A stretch of 43,911 nt of DNA from Priapulus caudatus (GCF_000485595.1 NW_014577413.1:3297-47207); one strand, 5' to 3'. Shown: positions 1 through 10,965, numbered from the stretch's first letter. Notes: a model not told the origin generated them from the sequence alone. Numbers and translations: made by a program.

Positions 1-221
1 TGATTGTGTAGAACCAGCAGGCTCGTTGTCATGCCACCGTGACGTCATCACTTCGGTACTCTATAGGTAAGCTCCAAGAAACGGTATTGCTAGGGTTAGA
101 ATACCGTATAGACAATCCGTCGCACAGCCTGGTCGGGCTAGATATAGGTGAGCGTGTTAGGACGTATATTGTGGATTGATTTTACGTATTCTCGGGAGAG
201 AGGTTCCCCAACAGATAATAG
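1..221. other. 3' flank of the fucosyltransferase
   Basis: Presumed 3' UTR and flank. I see no gene, no clear polyadenylation signal on the minus strand and no recognisable repeat. Confidence 0.3.
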
Positions 222-597
222 TTAATTAGCACGGCAATCGCCAAGCCACTGCTCCAAGCTATCATAAACTTGCGTCGCACCCGACCGTTGTTCGTGCAGC
301 TGGCTGCATAGCTCGCACCACTTTTGGTTGCGACTGTATTTATACTTGTTCACCCAGCTGAAGTAAGCAGAATAAGCGTCTGCATGTGCATCGAGATTGC
401 GTAAATGCGCTGCCAGAGCTTCGGCCGACTTGAAGTCATTAACGTGAATGTAGGAGCCGGGGATGGCGAGTCGTTCGTAGTCTGTTCTGCTGGTACCCAT
501 TACGACCGGCAACGAGCCACTGCGAAGCCCGTTCACCCAGTATTTCTCCGTGATGTAGTCACTGCATCCCACGCTGTTTTCGAATGCTAGGTAATAC
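222..597 (-). CDS. fucosyltransferase coding exon 2 (terminal)
   Basis: Starts after the acceptor ttgttctccag. Its first base completes the Lys-268 codon, giving [11 protein letters not shown] as expected for GT10 enzymes. It encodes the GDP-fucose-binding core and the C-terminal CxxC, ending at TAA 224-222. Confidence 0.93.
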
Positions 598-2005
598 CTG
601 GAGAACAATATTATATCATTATTATTACATTCCACGCAGGTTTGCACAGAACTGGCTCACCAATACTCCTATCCATCCGTCAGTCTGCCCGTCCGTCCAT
701 CCATCCATCCATCCATCCACCCACATGTGCTCAGTATCCAACGTTAGTCAACATTGCCAATACTATGAGAAGGACGTTAATAAGGTTGATTAAGTTGAAT
801 ACGTTCATTGAAGCTACTATATATATAATTTATTATATTACATGACTAATTATCATTATGATTAACTATCAGACATTACAAATAAACATTAGGAGATTGA
901 TAATGTACTCCTGATTTTATCATTCGACAGTTTTAATTCATTCTGCCTTTATTCCTTCATCCGTGAACCCTGTTTTGGATGCTATTCTTGAGATGTAAAT
1001 GTCGTCTTAATTTTGTCAGAGGGTATATACGTATACGACATAGTTAATATTGCGTTGTAGCCTTAAAGCCCTAACAAAACAGAGGCAGATAAATGCCATC
1101 TACACTTACAACATATAGTAATATTTTCAAGTGATTATATATACATTGTAATTATGTTACGATCACTTAATTAGATTACTTGTAATGTAGAAGTTTGTTT
1201 ACTTGTATTGCCCAATAAAATCCAACACGCACCGACTTGCGTCTGCACGTGGCATATCTTGACAGATGGTCTGTCCAAAGCATCTCCCATAGAAGTGTAC
1301 CGGGTAATGTTCAGCAAGTTCGTAAGCAAACTGCACCCGACCTTGAGTGCTACTACAGCGCCGTATGAGCGCAACTGCAGCAGGCTTTCTGTCGAATTTG
1401 GTTCGTGGTTGTGTAGGTTCTTTTTCGTTTCCGCTGATACGACCCCGTCTGCCATACGGAGAGTACACGTCCGAGTTAGTCTTATAGGACATCGTCCAGT
1501 TAAACAGTCCGTTGTAGTCCGCTGCATGAAAATGAGCTCCTTCCAATCTGAAAGGCGGTTCTTGGTTGTATAGCACCCATTGCTGGTATGGAAATCTCCA
1601 TTTGGGTAGTTTATCTATATCCACTGTCCACGCATGAAATAATACTGCATCACTTTGGTTATAGAGTGATTTTTTGTGAGTTAAGCGACAGCGATAAGGA
1701 CATAATGGCCCCAATGGGAATTTTTTATCGAAAGGCCACAATTTCCTATAAGAATAATAGGTTGTCCAGAAGAGTATAGTTTTCGAGGGTGGTTCAGGTT
1801 CACCTGTATCGTACTGTAAGATACTATGAGTCTTGTTCAATATATATCTATGCTTGCGTACACTACGGTGCCCGGGAATGGATATGGTACTCAGTTTATT
1901 CTGCCGCATATAAAATTCGGGCAGCTGCCACCCGACAAGCCAGAGTAAGAACAAACACACTGCTGATATCATCAACAAGAAGATTCGCTTTGCTTTATCT
2001 GCCAT
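222..2005 (-). CDS. alpha-1,3-fucosyltransferase (GT10), two coding exons, complete
   Basis: Golgi type II enzyme expected to transfer fucose from GDP-fucose onto N-acetylglucosamine-containing glycans. Joining 1203-2005 and 222-597 gives 392 aa. Residues about 7-27 form one hydrophobic membrane segment after a short basic cytosolic tail. Residues 168-184 ([18 protein letters not shown]) and 272-288 (FENS...DYITEKYW) are the conserved donor-binding and catalytic-core motifs of the family. The [13 protein letters not shown] stretch (207-219) precedes the usual R..YA.EL and HFYG.C motifs. A C-terminal CxxC (WCELC, 361-365) is also typical. The ATG at 2005 is the first in frame: a TAA lies 39 nt upstream. 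Length is normal for the family. The intron is phase 2 and falls just before YYLAFENS. Which FUT subgroup it belongs to, and its acceptor, cannot be read from this. No clear AATAAA is visible in the remaining 221 bases downstream. Confidence 0.93.
598..1202 (-). other. fucosyltransferase intron
   Basis: Phase-2 GT-AG intron of 605 bp, AT-rich, with a short (CCAT)n microsatellite near its 3' end. Nothing else recognised. Confidence 0.85.
691..720. repeat. (CCAT)n microsatellite
   Basis: Repeated tccatccatc units inside the fucosyltransferase intron, close to the acceptor side. Confidence 0.9.
1203..2005 (-). CDS. fucosyltransferase coding exon 1
   Basis: Encodes residues 1-267 plus two bases of codon 268. 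It holds the membrane anchor, stem, acceptor-side domain and the [13 protein letters not shown] motif. The donor is AA|GTAAAC (gt at 1202-1201). Reading through it meets a stop at once, which supports splicing here. Potential N-glycosylation sequons NKT, NQS and NWT are present. Confidence 0.93.
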
Positions 2006-2204
2006 TACTCTAGGGGCAACTGCGACAGCAGCTAGATAGTTTTAGAACTTTAATAGCCGCACTGCTGTCACATTTTGTTCCAGAGGAAAGAAACAGCAGT
2101 TGGTATTCTGTCAGCTTCTTACATTATCCGAGGCTCTGAAACCAGAAAGAAAGGACGGCATGGCAATATTCACGATGACATAAGCGGTATACGAGAGATA
2201 AGAT

Positions 2205-2263
2205 CAGGAGTGAATAATAACAGATGTATTTAATATAGCTAATATCTATTATTATTCACTTCT
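2205..2263. mobile_element. tiny palindromic MITE (CAGGAGT type)
   Basis: Imperfect palindrome: caggagtgaataataac on the left mirrors the right half ending attattattcacttct. GATAAGAT occurs immediately on both sides (2197-2204 and 2264-2271), consistent with a 7-8 bp target duplication. Its arm resembles that of the 40-bp palindrome at 25489-25528, so the two look like one family. The CAG terminus and 8-bp duplication suggest hAT mobilisation (inference). Confidence 0.6.
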
Positions 2264-2347
2264 GATAAGATGTATGACTGCATGCACGCAGTATTGAAGT
2301 GACGATGTATACTCGTCGAAGAGACATTGTGATAGACTGGGTGTGAC

Positions 2348-2443
2348 TAGCTCTGGTAACTATAGCCCGCGTACAGTTGCCGAAGGGTTAGGGAATTTGG
2401 CGGCTGCAGCAACTGTACGCGGGCTATATAGTTACTAGAGCTA
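2348..2443. mobile_element. foldback MITE, TAGCTCT arms, 9-bp duplication
   Basis: A 96-bp palindrome. The arm tagctctggtaactatagcc is mirrored by the right arm, which ends gttactagagcta. The loop contains GGGTTAGGG. The exact 9-bp repeat gggtgtgac flanks it (2339-2347 and 2444-2452). The same arm occurs as a solo fragment at 2997-3039 and in the element at 29202-29281. A 9-bp duplication fits Mutator-like or Merlin-like transposition; the superfamily is inferred. Confidence 0.8.
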
Positions 2444-2587
2444 GGGTGTGACCAACTTGGTCCGGAAACAGCTAGAAAGCCAGGCTTACACTCCAAAACT
2501 GCTATAACTGCAGCTTCTCGAACCGATTGAAACACAGAGGCTGTAAACACAAATCGCAGACTATTCTCACAGGCTCTACACTCTATG

Positions 2588-2643
2588 CGCAGTGTGATGA
2601 TTCGCCGTGATCCTCGGTGATAACGGCGACTCATCACACTGCG
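2588..2643. repeat. 56-nt near-perfect hairpin
   Basis: Left arm 2588-2608 (cgcagtgtgatgattcgccg + t) pairs with 2623-2643 at 20 of 21 positions around a 14-nt loop. No flanking duplication is visible. It could be a small hairpin-RNA source or a degenerate foldback element; the sequence does not decide. Confidence 0.6.
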
Positions 2644-2996
2644 TGGTATGTACAATGGCTCTAGCCACAAGTTACCTTATGCGAGCGGCGAGAAGTGCCA
2701 CGAACAGTCGGAACACGTCGATTCCCACGACGTATAACAGTCGTAGAGCCCAGCCCGGTCGGGCTACGCTCGCTGGCTCGTACTCACAAGTTCGAGAACG
2801 ATCATTGAAATATTCGCTGACTGGAACCGCTGAAAAGCGACATACGCGCTAACTCGCGATTGCTCGCACACGCACCACGGGAAGTAGCCACAAGTTCACT
2901 ACGTTGGCGAGAGGTGGTGGTCGGAGTAGAACGGCGTGGTGGAGGTCCTACGCCGTGTAACAGTCGGAGAGCCTGGTCGGTAATTTACACGAGAAG

Positions 2997-3039
2997 TAGC
3001 TCTAGTACCGTACTATAGCCCGCGCGCGTACAGTTGCAA
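2997..3039 (+). repeat. solo arm of the TAGCTCT foldback family
   Basis: tagctctagtaccgtactat followed by agcccgcg...gtacagttgcaa matches the left arm of the element at 2348, with no right arm nearby. Probably a truncated copy. Confidence 0.65.
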
Positions 3040-3410
3040 GCTGCTAGGCAGCAGGCGCAGTACTGCAATGCATCGCGCCTCTGGGTGATTCGCAGACGTA
3101 AATAAACATTAAAAACCACGTGGTATGTTGACCCAGCACTTTTTGCTAGGGGCTTACGTGGGCCCCTCTAATAACTGAAATGCGTTAAAAGGCACAGAAC
3201 TGCATGCGGAAAAGCAGCAGGATAATCCACTGGCAGCGAGATTTGCTTGGGTGGCCAAGACACGTGCGATGTCACGGTACATGGTGTACGCTGGGACTCG
3301 GGAGCGTGATTTTTTTCCCTAGGTGAATCAAGAACATAGGTCTGTAATGAGCGCTGCTATTGGTTGAGCTTGTTTTGTCGTTCAATGACGTCACAATACG
3401 TGCTGGGAAG

Positions 3411-3610
3411 CAGCCGGCTGTTTGGGGTGATAGGATATGTTTACTAGGCACTTCTAATTTTACGATATATTAAAGAATGATGCAAAAACCCTAAAAAGTG
3501 CCCTAACCCTAACCCTAACTCTAACCCTAATTAAATTTAAAATATATGTTAAAATTAGAAGTGCCTAGTAAACATATCGGATATCCTATCACCCCAAACA
3601 GCCGGCTGCT
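3411..3610. mobile_element. foldback MITE with telomere-like core
   Basis: A 200-bp palindrome with arms of roughly 70 bp (cagccggctgtttggggtga... on the left). The spacer carries ccctaaccctaaccctaact followed by ctaaccctaa. The exact 9-bp repeat gctgggaag flanks it (3402-3410 and 3611-3619). The right arm has a 5-bp insertion (atccg) relative to the left. Confidence 0.82.
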
Positions 3611-3782
3611 GCTGGGAAGGTGATCGACCGCCATTAACCACATAATGTATCTACGTACATTTCTCGGGGCGGGTGGCAACCACTAGTTTGTTCTAGTTGA
3701 GTGGTAAACTGGTTCTATGGTGGCAACTGCCAATGTGTGTAAAGCGTGTGCTAAGCGTGTGCTAAAGCGTGTGTGTGTGTGC

Positions 3783-4013
3783 CAGTGGCGTAGCTAGGAT
3801 TTTTTCAGTGGGGGGGGGCACTGGGGGGGCCTTACATTTTCGTGGGGGGCACAATATACAACTTTTCTTTATTATACTGTTCTAACGGCATTGTTTTTAA
3901 TTCAATTTTTTTTTATGAAACATCAATTTTCAGTGGGGGGGCACGCTGGGGGGGCACAGCAAATTTGTGGGGGCACGTGGCCCCCCTAGGCCCCCCCCGT
4001 AGCTACGCCCCTG
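3783..4013. mobile_element. non-autonomous DNA transposon, CAGTGGCGTAGC termini
   Basis: The left end cagtggcgtagctagg is mirrored by the right end ccgtagctacgcccctg, with G- and C-runs just inside. This is the terminal style of hAT-like MITEs. No clear target duplication, because the left side abuts a TG repeat. Confidence 0.6.
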
Positions 4014-4066
4014 CACTGTGTGCGTGCGTGCATGCGTGCGTATATATATGTGTGTGCGTGTGTGCG
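4014..4066. repeat. TG-rich low-complexity tract
   Basis: tgtgcgtgcgtgcatgcgtg continuing into tatatatgtgtg. Simple sequence that generates long spurious reading frames. Confidence 0.8.
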
Positions 4067-4319
4067 TGGTTGGGGAGGCGGACATAACAAGTTCCCATGA
4101 CAAGTTCTGAGTTACAGTACGCATACGCACTAGCGCGCGTATACACACATGCATGCGACCTCCCCTGCTGACATAGAGACAAGCATAGCTTCGCAAGCAA
4201 AGTAATGACCCCGTAATGACCCTGCTCTCAAGCTTCTGCTGAAGGGGCTGCCTAATGTAGATACAGATGCTGCTGTCGAAACGTGCATATGACCATGCAG
4301 GGATTATAGACTCCCTGAT

Positions 4320-4500
4320 CAGGGGCGTGTACAGGATTTGAACCAGGGGGGGTCTAACCGTAACCCAAACTTGCGAGCACGCGGAGGGGTGGGGGGTATG
4401 GGGGCCCTCCCCCCGAAAAATTTTGAAATTAGACTCCCTTAGATGCGTTTTCTGCGCGAGCAGGGGGGGTCCGGACCCCCCCCCCCTGTACACGCCCCTG
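4320..4500. mobile_element. hAT-like MITE with 5-bp duplication
   Basis: Perfect 16-bp terminal inverted repeats (caggggcgtgtacagg / cctgtacacgcccctg) with ctgat directly repeated at both edges (4315-4319 and 4501-4505). The interior has G-runs and C-runs and does not code. Same duplication length as the elements at 10781 and 38178. Confidence 0.75.
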
Positions 4501-4505
4501 CTGAT

Positions 4506-5615
4506 ATGACGGACATGCGGCATGCCACATTGACACACGAGCGTACGCACGCACGTACGCATACGTTTGACGCCGTAGTAGCAGTACGTTGGACTGCAAA
4601 ATCAATTTTAAATAACTTATTAACTATGTATTTACCTAAAAGTCGCAGTGACGGTGTGACGATGCCTAGCGGTCGGGCTTTATATAACGGTCAACGAGAA
4701 CTGGATTTATTTTGGAAAACCGTGCTGACGCCGATTGTTGCGGTGGTGATGTGAGGCTGTGAGCGGTGTGCCGATGCTGCGGTGGTGATGTGAGCGGTGT
4801 GCCGATCCTAGGTGATGCTATTGTAGTAATTATTTCAGAAACGACCGTCCGCCATTGTCTTGAGCTCTAAAGATCCGCATATGTCCGGCGAACCTAGTTT
4901 TATATCCATGAATACCGGCGGACCAGCCCCTCGCCTGATTGTTTTTGTTCGCGTCGGCTAGGTGATGTTACAATAGTAATTTAGTTCTGAAAGGTACATC
5001 CGCCATTGTCTTGAGCTTTAACCGGATCTGGTCTGCCCCGCACCGTCACACAGGCACTTGAAGCGTTTCAATAATTTACTATCAGCTATATGTCCATTCA
5101 TCTATTGAGAACTTAATACTTGATTTACTCTAGATACTTGGATACATAGAGGATTCAACAATGAATGTATGCGTGTTTGCGCGCGTGGTGGTTCCAAAAC
5201 TAAGTAAGCGCGATGTTAACTTGTAACCACCGTGCAGTGTTGGCGGAAAACGCGATTATCTCGCGAAAGTTTTAGTACGTAATATGAAACTGCTTGGACG
5301 CGTTTTGTGATATTGGGTAGCATAATGGATTAACACATAAACGGAGCAGCAGATAAATTGAATCATGTGAAATAAACGTGAGATAACAACTCATAATTTG
5401 ACTTTATAATAAACAGTTTATTTTGGTCAATTTCTCTCTGCTGCAGCGGTTTTCACTTGTCGCGACTTGTAAGTTTGTCTTGGTGTAGTAGCACACGAGT
5501 GTGTAGAGAAAATGATATAATACAATAGGCAGCCAGCTGTCGATTGGTAAATTTTTATTTCGGCTATACTTCGATGCTAGCAACTTTTGCTTTGATTTAT
5601 TTCTATGTGGCTTCT
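4506..5615. other. intergenic, no gene seen
   Basis: No conserved protein recognised on either strand. There is a short direct repeat around gtgatgtgagcggtgtgccg (about 4745 and 4783). The motif taggtgatg..at...agtaattt...ccgccattgtcttgagct also occurs twice (about 4809 and 4959), an old tandem duplication. Confidence 0.5.
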
Positions 5616-6183
5616 CCGGGGGGGGGGGCACTCCATATATATTGCATGGTAGGTATGTGACGCGGGAGAGACCCCAATTTTCAACCCTAAACTTCCGTTC
5701 CAGTGCATCGCATTATTAATAATATATCTCGTTCCAGCTAGAGCATCACAAGTTTAGTTACCATGCAGATCTTACATTTTTGCCGTTCCGGAGACCCTAG
5801 TTTTTAACATTTCCGTTCCAGTGCATCGTACTTCAGAATACGTTGAAGGCGGGCCGTGAAGGCATGCATGCAACGCATGCGTATATGGATGGATGGAGTG
5901 GTTCAAATGCTACAGCATAGATTTTAAAGCAAATCACAGTTCCACCACAGTTCCGGAGACCCACTCTTTTAAACGTGTCCAGTTCCATAGCATTGAATTT
6001 CAACGAAATCCTAGTTCCGGAGACGCCAATTTTCGAACATAGCCATGCAGTCCCAGTGCATCCCACATTCAACAAACATTAGTTCCAGAGACCCCCATTT
6101 TCAGGTCTGAGTTAGTTCCAGACCCCCCATTTTTGACTTCGCAGTGGCACATACCTACCATAATGTGGGGTCAGTGCCCCGGG
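5616..6183. mobile_element. non-autonomous element with GGGGGCACT ends and internal repeats
   Basis: The left end, a G-run then gcactccatat...atggtaggtatgtg, is mirrored by the right end cacatacctaccat...cagtgccccggg. The interior holds at least five diverged copies of a motif like gttccggagacccnnatttt and several gttccagtgcatcg copies. No coding potential recognised. Transposon class uncertain. Confidence 0.6.
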
Positions 6184-7211
6184 CTTTCTTCATGCTTTTG
6201 CAACAGACAAGAAACAAAATATACACGCTTCACGCAAAGTTCCTAATGAGAATGGACAAAAATTCTTCGCACGTCAGTGGATGGGATATACAAATCTTCT
6301 GCTAATAAGGCAATGAAGATTGCAGATGAAACTTGACAATACTCCCAAATATTAACACCGTACGTCGAGCCATTCAGATTTATGGACACTCCTGTTATTC
6401 TTTAACCTGCATCTATGGACGTTGCTCCCGCAATGGCAGTGCGTCACACATGAGCGTTAATTGTTAACTCTTTTAGTTATATTATTTATTTACTTAATAA
6501 TTTATATTACATGTTCTCATTTACATTTATAAAAATAAAAACATGCGCTTGTAAGCATTTCACCTCCAGTGCGGTAAAACGCACTAGTTTAAACAAGTAC
6601 CCATACCAGGGACAACTAAAAGTCTTACAAGTGTGTACACACTTCCAATAATAATATAATAGACGCGCCATGTGTCCAAGACTGCAAGGCAATAGTAAAC
6701 ATGAAAGCTACAGTCACTGACATACATATGGGAACAACACACATACTAAATCTTATATTACCACAATGATATACTCAAAACCGTATATTAATGAAGTGTT
6801 TTTAATGCAATAACTGCAATCATCACATTAAAATAGTACTTTACCAACAAAGACGTTCATTAAATCAGGTAATGGTAGATGGCAAATGCACACTAGAAAG
6901 TTCAAATCACTGGAAAACTACACTGCCGTAGGTAGCCAATATTACGCGTGCAATACACGGGATTAAAACAAGGCAAATGGTAAAGTCAGTAAAATTGACT
7001 GATATATTCACACCGCAGCAACAATAACAACTAAAATGCCAAGAAAGACATAATATATCATTCAACAACAGATCAATACAAATAGATAAAGTTGGGGACC
7101 ATTATATACTAGAAATTTCAGGTCACTAGAAAACAATTGGACCAAAAATAACAATCATTACATTAACCAACCGTCAGTACGAAGGCAAAAGCAGTTAGTA
7201 GAACAGCCGAC
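6184..7211. other. intergenic, AT-rich
   Basis: No gene recognised. A short fragment at about 6358-6382 (accgtacgtcgagccattca...) resembles part of the dispersed repeat at 19551-20107. Confidence 0.5.
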
Positions 7212-7340
7212 AATATATATATATATATATATATATATCAAGAGCTAATAATACCTTATATTATATAATATATATATATATATATTATATAATATATATA
7301 TACCCTTATATATTATTAGCTCTTGATATATATATATATA
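7212..7340. repeat. AT-rich palindromic element
   Basis: Arms tatatatcaagagctaataa...ccttatat and atatattattagctcttgat surround a TA-rich centre. This is probably a foldback MITE or a TA-microsatellite cruciform. The target duplication cannot be defined in the (TA)n flanks. Confidence 0.6.
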
Positions 7341-8426
7341 CTAGCTGCGGGTACCCGCTGCGCTGGGTAAAATCGTGCTACTAATTCATACTACTAATAA
7401 TCGGACACAATAGAAACATTGGGTAATAATGGAGAATAACATTGCACACAATATCAATATTTACAAATCAGTGTAATAAGATAATAAGCATGGTAAAAAA
7501 CGATTACGTATGACATTTATATCACAGCACAACCCAACTTAGAGCCCCTGGAACATAATAGTAATATGGTGTAAATGACAAAAAGTTATTATAACAGCAT
7601 GTACGAATGGCTGGCACTTCTCATTTCAAAGCCTCTTGATAAACAATGCAGTCGTAACCTCTCAACTGGTCCTGGTTGTGCTCTGTTTTAGTATTGGTTT
7701 CGGTTTTACAATACCAGCAGCTGATGAGGTGAGGGAAATAAATTCTCATAGATTTTTCTGTGTGTGGCAGCACTGTACAGTGAGTGCTGACATTGTGTGA
7801 AGTTTCACGAATTGACGAATTTTTCACGGATTTTTCGGCGAGTTTGACGTTTTTACGTATTTTTTCCCGTCTAGGAACACTCCCCGGGTATAGGAAATCG
7901 CCCTCTGAAAATTGCATCCAGATCGCTTGGGCGGTTTGGCCGCCCATAGGGTACGATACATACATACATACATGCATGCATGCATGCATACATACATACA
8001 TAGACTCATCAATGTTCTGAAGTCTGCAGTGTGTTGGAGTTGCTGGTTCCATAGGCAAGTACAACGATAGTGAAAGGATCACTTGCCATAAGATCATGAG
8101 ATGAGACGTGTCCTGAAATGAGGGAGAACAGTTTTTCTCTCAAAAATTACTACTACTGTATAATTACGCTGTAAAATTAAAATTACTGTTAGTCACTCGA
8201 TGGGTAATCGAGGTGGGAGTGAGTCCCAGTCTATATAGCCTTTGTCCTTGCAGCCATTTCCATTACTGGGCAAGGTTCGCGAACGCGAAAATTTCGTCAG
8301 TCTTTCTGTGATTTCGCGTGACACAGCTAGGTTACGAACAGAGACATTATGTTTTTATAACAAGTGAACACTGTTCACGTCCCAAATGTCTGCCCTCTGT
8401 GTCCCCCACTAAAATTGTGGACTGTT
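7341..8426. other. intergenic, no gene seen
   Basis: Contains a palindromic tetranucleotide microsatellite at about 7957-8002. The rest shows no recognised protein or RNA. Confidence 0.5.
7957..8002. repeat. (CATA)n(CATG)n(CATA)n microsatellite
   Basis: tacatacatacatacatgca then tgcatgcatgcatacataca. The array is self-complementary at its centre. Confidence 0.9.
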
Positions 8427-8491
8427 CGCTGGCAGCTATGGATGCGTGCGCCGGCGTAAGCATTCGGCGCACGGATCCATAGCTGCCAGCG
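8427..8491. repeat. 65-nt near-perfect GC-rich hairpin
   Basis: The left 27-nt arm (8427-8453, starting cgctggcagctatgg) pairs with 8465-8491 at 26 of 27 positions around an 11-nt loop. No flanking duplication seen. It resembles a small-RNA hairpin or a minimal foldback element. Confidence 0.6.
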
Positions 8492-9414
8492 CTGCATACT
8501 GTCGTAGGACGTTCCCGCGGTCGCGTGCGCCTTGCCGCGGAACTGCGCGCAAGATCTGCGCTCAGCACTTCGGGTCAACACCTTCTTTCGGCAACGCTTC
8601 TCTAGTATCCCGTCTCATCTGGATGCAGGATGAGGTCCATGTGCGACTTTATAGACCATTGTTTCGATGGTTTTAACTCGCCTATCTTTATCGCCCCTAA
8701 GCTGGGAAGATTGGTGCAAGCCAGAATACCGTCCTATATATCCACAATGACCAACAACAGAGGATAATGCTCTTCTCGGTATTTGCCACGTTTGACTGTT
8801 TGTTTGCGTTGTGCAGCGCCTATCGGCAGGGCACTAATTAAAATTACCAAGGCAGTGCAGCTTGCATAGTTGAAATCTGAATTGTAATCAAAGTATTTTC
8901 CAAAACGTGTTAGTGCATGTTCTCAATGGTTCTAGGACTGATACGAACACCCAGGACGATTGCTCCCAGGATAAGAACACTCGCCCTGCACAATTACTCT
9001 CCGACCATCGCTTCCCGGACAAATACCTCAGATTATATTAGTTTTCCTTATTTTTTTTTTTATTCGGTTGAATTTAATTCTTTTAAAACTATTTTGAAAC
9101 GAAAATGTAAAATACCATAAATTTTTTACAATGTATTAATATTGTATTAATAATATATTCCATTAGAGGTTTATTCCTATATAGAAAATTGTAATAACCG
9201 ACAACCATGCTATTAGAATAACCTTGGAAATGCAGTCACGTATTACAACTTTTAATGTAACCGCATCTGAACCAAACCACCAGGACGCCACCAGGACGCC
9301 AAATCTTCTTTATATAAATTACAAAAGCAAACTATACTAGTAACTGAATGAAAGTGTCAATGACACTGTAGCTCACCTTGGGTGTGATAGAAGAGGGAGG
9401 GAGGGATATATAAA
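8492..9414. other. intergenic, no gene seen
   Basis: No recognised protein. At 9347-9377 lies a 31-bp sequence (aatgaaagtgtcaatgacac + tgtagctcacc) that recurs exactly at 27473-27503. Near 9280 there is a small accaggacgcc tandem pair. Confidence 0.5.
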
Positions 9415-9716
9415 GGGCGCGTTTGTTTGGGACGAATCCGTCTGATCGAGATCATATGATCCTGATCCGACCAAATAAAAGCAAAACTCACTTTCACCGG
9501 TTCACGTTTCGCTGTGACCTATCACGGGATGGTTCATAACAAAGAACAAGCTGTGATTGGCTGAGGCGCGGGCCGCCATACTGGATCCCGTTCGAATCCG
9601 CCTCGCTAGCAGGGTCGGGTTCGGTGGATCGAGATCAAGTGATCCGACCAAACAAACACTCAGATCAACGAATCCATCGGATCGAGATCCGTGGATCCGA
9701 CCAAACAAACGCGCCC
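9415..9716. mobile_element. 302-bp MITE, GGGCGCGTTTGTTTGG ends
   Basis: Perfect 16-bp terminal inverted repeats (gggcgcgtttgtttgg / ccaaacaaacgcgccc) with AAA on both sides. The interior carries further copies of ggatcgagatcnngatccgaccaaacaaac, so the terminal motif is repeated subterminally. The GGG start and possible 3-bp duplication suggest PIF/Harbinger (inference). Confidence 0.75.
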
Positions 9717-9720
9717 AAAG

Positions 9721-9778
9721 CAAGAGTATATATTGGAGAACCCCCATTATATAGCATATCTCCCAATATATACTCTTG
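9721..9778. repeat. 58-bp palindrome
   Basis: caagagtatatattggaga mirrors tctcccaatatatactcttg around a short A/T-rich loop. It starts four bases from the preceding MITE. No target duplication recognised. Confidence 0.6.
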
Positions 9779-10013
9779 ATAATGATATATGCATAAGTTT
9801 TGATGCGAAAATAAATGTTTCAGATCCGAGTCTGAAATCTTGACGAGTTGGTGCTACGCCTAAATGATCGCCATTTTGGTTTTCGAATATCGCGCAAATA
9901 AAAACAATAAAATATTCCAGACAAATTACTGTAACGAAGAATCTAAAACACAATATTACACGTATATAGGTATGATTGTAGAGTTGTTAACCAGTTAGAC
10001 GAAATAAACGTAA

Positions 10014-10726
10014 TAGGACGTTGTCATCTATCCCATAGGAGTGACAACTATTTTGGGGCTAGCCTTACACATTCATATACCAAAATTTAACAAAATCGAA
10101 TGAATCTAGATGGTAATTTTCATTTTTACCAGTCCTCATTCATTCACATACCAGAAATGAGCAAAATCCGTTGAACCTGATCTGAATTTCCATTTCCATT
10201 TGCATTTTTGCCAAACAGTGGACGTGGCACGAAAGTAGGTAGACTGGCGTGCTCGAAAATAGGACGTTCAAACCTCTCCCACAGGAGTAACAACTGTATG
10301 CAATTTGAAACATGTGGGTCAAACGGTTCTTGAGTTATCGTTGACCGAAGGCAGACACTGAAATGCATAGTGAAATTGCCAAAATCAACCTAATTTAAAA
10401 AAAATATCAAAACCTGTGTGATATGTTTTGGGGCCAGTCCTAATTCATTCCCATACCAGAAATGAGCAAAATCCACTGAACCTGAACGGACTTATGGCAA
10501 TTTCCATTTTTGCCAAAAAGTGGACGTGGCTCGAAAGTAGGTCGACTGGCGTGCTCCAAAATAGGACGTTTAAACCTCTCCCATAGAGGTAACATTTATA
10601 TGCAATTTGAAACATGTGGGTAAAACGGTTCTTTGAGTTATCGTTGACCGTAGCCAAATGTTGACGAACGGACGTACGACACCCCATGACAATAGCTCAT
10701 CTTGATGTCAAGGCGAGCTAAAAATT
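10014..10726 (+). repeat. dispersed repeat family W, partial tandem copies
   Basis: At least two long and one short diverged copies of a unit marked by cataccagaaatgagcaaaatcc, ttttgccaaa, cgtggctcgaaagtaggtcg, aaaataggacgtt and aaacatgtgggt. The last copy ends in a hairpin (cttgatgtcaag) followed by gcgagctaaaaa. A further copy lies at 27900-28221. Type unknown, possibly a short non-autonomous retroelement. Confidence 0.7.
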
Positions 10727-10780
10727 AACGTTTATGTTTACACGAAATCCCGTGAACTTACCAATATTAATTCAAAATGT

Positions 10781-10965
10781 CAGGCACGGATTTAGGCCGG
10801 TTGGCACCGGTTTCCAGAAACCGGTCACAGGCCTCAAAATTCACCAGAATGCACCAAATATAGCCTAATTTTTAAAAAATTCCTTGGGGGGCATGCCCCC
10901 GAACCCCCCTAGCTGCAGAAGAACATATGGAAACTGGTCACCCAAACCCTCTGGATCCGCCCCTG
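10781..10965. mobile_element. hAT-like MITE with 5-bp duplication
   Basis: The left end caggcacggatttagg and right end ctggatccgcccctg are imperfect inverted repeats. aatgt is duplicated at both edges (10776-10780 and 10966-10970). The ends resemble those of the element at 38178-38676. Confidence 0.7.

Larger units (their letters stand above)
2453..3401. other. intergenic, GC-richer
   Basis: No gene recognised. It contains a 21-bp-stem hairpin, a solo foldback arm, and two diverged copies of a motif around taacagtcgtagagccc (about 2736 and 2959). Confidence 0.5.

Noticed and set aside
3500-3532. CCCTAA repeats as a true telomere end
   Set aside because: Short, interstitial, and exactly inside the loop of a foldback element with a target duplication.
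8347-8676. Overlapping frames on both strands around the 8427 hairpin
   Set aside because: Explained by the GC-rich inverted repeat, which opens frames on both strands.
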